Below, one piece after another: positions 60,412-64,000 of a stretch of DNA of 64,000 nt; within the stretch, counting starts at the first letter, position 1, and each line of letters starts with the position of its first letter. This stretch comes from Cyclobacterium xiamenense (GTDB lineage: Bacteria > Bacteroidota > Bacteroidia > Cytophagales > Cyclobacteriaceae): the NCBI RefSeq assembly GCF_009467825.1, contig NZ_WIOK01000004.1:62001-126000 (forward strand), in the 5' to 3' direction. A program made the position numbers and the translations under genes. The notes under the pieces were generated by a model, which was given only the letters and a program-made list of their open reading frames with translations, did not search any database and was not told the DNA's origin.

Positions 60412-60650
60412 ATTTTATTTTCACGAAATAAAATTATGTGTTTTTCAGTCGGTTAAGAGTAAAATAAGTGTTTTAATTACATTTAATAATACTAGTTAGT
60501 GCTACCATTTTTGCTTTACGCAGGTCGGTGTAGAAGGGTTGTTGGCCCAAATTAATCCTTGCATTTGCTCAATTTTTCATGACGGGCGAGTACTAATTTT
60601 TATTAGCTAAATTTTTGGTTATATGCGTAAAAATACCTAAAATTAGCTAT
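60412..60650 (+). promoter_or_regulatory. AT-rich control region of the second SusC/SusD pair with two inverted repeats
   Basis: The 559-bp gap after the transporter gene is very AT-rich. It holds ATTTTATTT/AAATAAAAT around TCACG (60412-60434, perfect 9-bp arms) and a longer imperfect repeat with AGCTAAATTTT and AAAATTAGCT arms (60602-60650). These are candidate operators. TAATTTTG at 60757 matches a -7 box but lies only 6 bp before the ATG. Confidence 0.4.
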
Positions 60651-60770
60651 CATTCTTAAAAAGATGCTACCTAAGGTGCCGTTTTCATTCAGTACGGTTA
60701 ACAGGTGCGTTGGGCTTGGCTTTTTAAGATCGTTCTAATTCAATTACCTATAAACCTAATTTTGTAATCT

Positions 60771-63700
60771 ATGAAACACCTTATCAAACGCAGGGTTAGA
60801 CAGACCCTGCTTCGCGCATTACTGTCCCTCTTTTGGGTCGGCAGTATGCTGGGTAGTGGCAATCAACTGTTTGCCCAGCAACGGACCGTCACCGGGACCG
60901 TAACCTCTGCCGATTCCGGCGAAACCCTTCCAGGCGTAAACATTTTAGTGAAAGGAAGTTCGGTCGGAACGGCTACCGACATTGAAGGAAAGTACAGCAT
61001 TCAAGTGCCTTCTGCCGACGCCGTACTGGCTTTCTCCTTTATCGGTTTTGAAGTACAAGAGATTCGGGTTGGGAATTCGAGCAGCCTGGATGTGGCCATG
61101 CAGCCAGAGCTGTCTGCACTTTCAGAAGTGGTGGTGGTTGGCTACGGTACACAGGAACGCGCCAAGGTTACCGGGGCCATTTCTTCGGTAAGCAGCGAGC
61201 AAATTCGTGCCCTGCCGGTTCCTAACCTCGCCTCCGCCATTCAGGGCAGGGCAGCCGGGGTAAGCGTGACCAACTCGGGAGCTCCGGGGAGCAACCCCAT
61301 CGTCCGGGTACGGGGTATCGGGACAGTCGGAAACAACGATCCCTTGTATGTAATCGATGGGGTACCTGCTGGAGGCCTGAATCAGATCAATCCGGCGGAT
61401 ATCGAGTCCATAGAGGTATTGAAAGACGCTTCGGCCGCGGCCATTTACGGGTCAAGGGCGGCGAATGGTGTCGTATTGGTGACCACCAAGAAAGGAAAGC
61501 AGGGTGCCCCCCGGGTGTCCGTAGATTCCTATTACGGCACCCAAACAGCCTGGAAGCAATTGGATTTACTCAACCGGGAGCAGTACCTGGATTTTGGCAG
61601 GGATTTATTGGCCAATGGGGGGGAGCCTGCCCCGCAGCGTTTTGATAACCTCGGGGAGTTTGCCAATGTGGATACCGACTGGCAGGCAGCGATGTTTCGC
61701 TCGGCGCCCATACAAGATCACAATGTGGCGATCAGTGGAGGTACCGAAAGCGTCTTGTACAATGTGTCGGTCGGTTATTTCCAGTAGGAGGGTATCATGC
61801 GGGGAACGGGTTTCGAACGGGTTTCTTTCCGAAGTAATACCGATTTTAAAATCAACGACCGCATCAGCATCGGGCAGACGTTAACCCTCGCCTATTCGGA
61901 CCGGGACAACGAACCGTTTTCCGGTGGTAGAAGCCAAATCGAACACATTGTCAAGCAGGTGCCGTATATTCCGGTCAGGGATGCCAGCAGGCTGGGAGGC
62001 TTCCGTTCCCCGGACCGAGTGGACGGTTCCGATCCGGAAAATCCGGTGCTTAATGCCGAATTGCGTACCAACCGCCAGCAAGATTTTAAAATTCTGGGTA
62101 CCGGCTATATCGATGTGGATATTTACGACGGCCTTTCCTACAAGTTTCTGGTCGGTTTGGATATAGGCCTGGGCACGCAGGATCAATATACGCCGCGGTT
62201 TGATGCGGGAGATTTTAATTTCCAGCCTTTTGCATCCATCCAGCAAAACAGGTCTACGTTTGTGTCTCCTTTGATCAGCAACCAACTTTCCTATAGCAAG
62301 ACTTTTGGAGATCATTCCATCGATGCGCTTGCGGTACTTGAGCAACAGACCTTTAAACAAACTGGCCTGCAGGGTTCCGGGCAAAATTTCCTGACCAACG
62401 ACGTGCGGGTGTTGCAAGGAGTACAAAATCAAACCACCAGCGGAAATCAAACCGAATATGCATTGATAAGCTACATCGGTCGGATTAACTACGACTACGC
62501 ACAAAAATACCTGATTAGTGCCTCTGTTCGACGAGACGGTGGTTCCCGATTTGGTCCGGCCAATAAGTGGGGTACGTTCCCTTCCTTATCGCTGGGTTGG
62601 AGGATCAGCGAAGAGGGATTCATGCAGGCCCTTCCTGCGGTCAGCGACCTCAAACTTCGCGCAAGCTACGGAGAGACCGGAAACGACCGCATCGGCGATT
62701 ACGTGTATCAAGGGACCATCAACAGTAACTTCTTTTACAACTTTGCCGGTTCGCTACAGGGAGGAAGTACGATTTCCTCCCTGGCCAATGCCGATTTGCG
62801 ATGGGAGACCACCATCATGCGGAACATTGGCCTGGACCTGGGATTGTTCAACGACCGGTTTAGCCTTTCTGCAGAGTGGTTTGATAACACCACGGAGGGA
62901 ATGATCCTGGGCGTGCCAATTCCCCCCTCACTGGGATACGACGGGGCACCGGTAGCCAATGTTGGAAACGTGTCCAACAGAGGGCTGGAATTTACGGCCG
63001 GTTACCGAAAGTACTCCGGCGCCTTTCAATTCTCCGTGGATGGAAATATAGGTTTTGTCAACAACGAATTGACTTCTCTGGGCACGGGCAATACCATCTT
63101 TGGACCCGGTTTTCAGGGGGATCAGATGACCTTTACCGAAGAGGGGCAACCCATTGCGTATTTCTATGGCTGGCAAACGGACGGTATCTTTCAGCAGGGT
63201 GAAGATACCAGCATGCAGCCAAATGCGTCACCTGGCGACATTCGCTTTGTGGATGTAAATGGAGATGGCACTATCTCAGATGCGGACCGAACGTTTTTGG
63301 GGCATTACCTTCCCGACTTCACGTATGGAGTAAATTTTTCAGCCAATTACAAAAATTTCGACCTGAACGTCTTCATGCAGGGCGTCCAGGGAAATGAAAT
63401 TTTCAACTTGTTGCGTTTTCATACCGAAGGCATGACCCGTTTGTTTAATGCCGGTACCCAGGTGTTGGATCGTTGGACGCCCGAACGTCCCGATACCGAT
63501 ATTCCCCGAGCGGTTTCCGGTGATCCCAACCGAAACGCCCGGGCCAGTTCGCGCTGGATAGAGGACGGTTCGTATTTCCGGATAAAGAACCTTTCTCTTG
63601 GGTACACCATTCCGGGGGCAGCTCTCGAATCGTTTAGTCGAGGCACCATCTCCTCCCTACGGCTATACCTTTCCAGTCAGAATTTGTTGACCCTGACCAA

Positions 63701-63827
63701 TTATTCCGGTTACGATCCGGAGATTGCCGTGCGCACAGGCGTGGATTCTACCCTGGGTACCGGCATTGATTACGGGCAGTTCCCGGCTGCACGAACCCTG
63801 ATGGCAGGTGTACAACTTACCTTTTGA
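60771..63827 (+). pseudogene. SusC/RagA-type TonB-dependent receptor interrupted by an in-frame TAG
   Basis: Outer-membrane importer of the SusC type, 1018 codons if read through. Signal peptide to about residue 38 (NQLFAQQ), carboxypeptidase-like domain (RTVTGTVTSADSGETLPGVNI), plug with ASAAAIYGSRAANGVVLVTTKKGKQG and a full barrel ending LMAGVQLTF. Codon 339 (61785-61787) is TAG in the context NVSVGYFQ-stop-EGIMRGTGFERVSFRSN; relatives usually have YFQQEGI or YFNQEGI here, so CAG to TAG is the likely change. Reading frame and homology are otherwise intact on both sides. It is thus a fresh nonsense mutation, a suppressed codon or a sequence error. The SusD partner begins 25 bp after the end. 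Confidence 0.88.
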
Positions 63828-63851
63828 TTCCACTTACAAGACACGAAAACC

Positions 63852-64000
63852 ATGAAAACGAAATATATAAGCATGTTTATAGCCCTCTTTGTAGGAATGG
63901 TTTCCTGCGATGAGGAAAAGTTGGAACCGGTAAACCCCAATCAGTTGGGTATTGAAACCTTTTACCGCTCCGGTCCGCAATTGGAAGCGGCGGTCAATTC
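63852..64000 (+). CDS. SusD/RagB-type surface lipoprotein, 3'-truncated by the window
   Basis: The first 49 codons only. Signal peptide with lipobox (MKTKYISMFIALFVGMVSC), then DEEKLEPVNPNQLGIETFYRS and SGPQLEAAVN, the typical N-terminus of SusD proteins, in which each start is followed by an EAAVNGAY-like helix. It is placed 25 bp after the SusC-type receptor as its binding-lid partner. Nothing can be said about the rest. Confidence 0.88.
   Translation, partial: MKTKYISMFIALFVGMVSCDEEKLEPVNPNQLGIETFYRSGPQLEAAVN

Noticed and set aside
60757-60764. TAATTTTG as the promoter of the second SusC gene
   Set aside because: It is a perfect -7 match, but it ends 6 bp before the ATG, which would give a leaderless transcript; probably chance in AT-rich sequence.
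61785-61787. TAG read as a recoded amino acid (pyrrolysine-like)
   Set aside because: No other gene in the window shows such a codon, and the local motif suggests a simple Gln-to-stop change.

Overview
This window comes from a member of the Bacteroidota. The evidence is the SusC/SusD-type receptor and lipoprotein pairs, hybrid two-component regulators with AraC-type output domains, many secreted lipoproteins, weak or absent Shine-Dalgarno sequences, and several promoters of the Bacteroidota type (-7 box TAnnTTTG). The gene mix (alpha-fucosidase, two sulfatases, quinoprotein dehydrogenase with cytochrome c, PhyH dioxygenase, sugar isomerase/epimerase) fits an aerobic polysaccharide degrader, perhaps of the Cytophagales. 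That last step is inference; there is no rRNA or other phylogenetic marker here.

Layout. 0-13 kb: a GH29 fucosidase, a tiny DUF1328 membrane protein, then two minus-strand operons (creatininase-like, M1 peptidase, proC, alpha/beta hydrolase; and universal stress protein, quinone oxidoreductase, amidohydrolase), a hotdog thioesterase and a double-domain esterase. 13-25 kb: metallophosphatase, PhyH dioxygenase, sugar isomerase, then a cytochrome c propeller lipoprotein, an isochorismatase-like hydrolase and a SusC/SusD pair, all on the plus strand. 25-30 kb: an Hsp20 gene behind two striking palindromes, a small conserved protein, and fdhD with an FdhF/YdeP-like molybdoenzyme.

30-51.5 kb is the most interesting part: a more AT-rich accessory block with two outer-membrane beta-barrel receptors, two hybrid sensor kinases with AraC domains, a flavoprotein oxidase plus SMP-30/gluconolactonase operon, an SDR, an EthD-like protein, a DUF2306 membrane protein, a broken alkyl sulfatase and a flavoprotein remnant. 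Seven promoters in this block share one architecture that I found by eye. Each has two direct repeats of TGGAACAT exactly 21 bp apart, pointing at the downstream gene, and 30-31 bp further on a -7 box. Two helical turns between repeats is what an AraC-type activator needs, so this looks like a local regulon run by one or both hybrid kinases. The enzymes suggest oxidation of an imported sugar-like substrate to a lactone and its hydrolysis (inference).

51.5-64 kb: a tight three-gene sulfatase-sulfatase-quinoprotein operon, a secreted metallophosphoesterase, tRNA-Asp(GTC) followed on its 5' side by tandem tRNA-derived relics, a VIT-family transporter, and a second SusC/SusD pair. This SusC carries an in-frame TAG, and the SusD runs off the window.

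Three genes are disrupted by single-base-type lesions: an amber in the SusC at 61785, a nonsense codon plus frameshift in the alkyl sulfatase, and a frameshift at a T7 run in the second hybrid kinase. They may be true pseudogenes, phase variants or sequence errors; sequence alone cannot decide.
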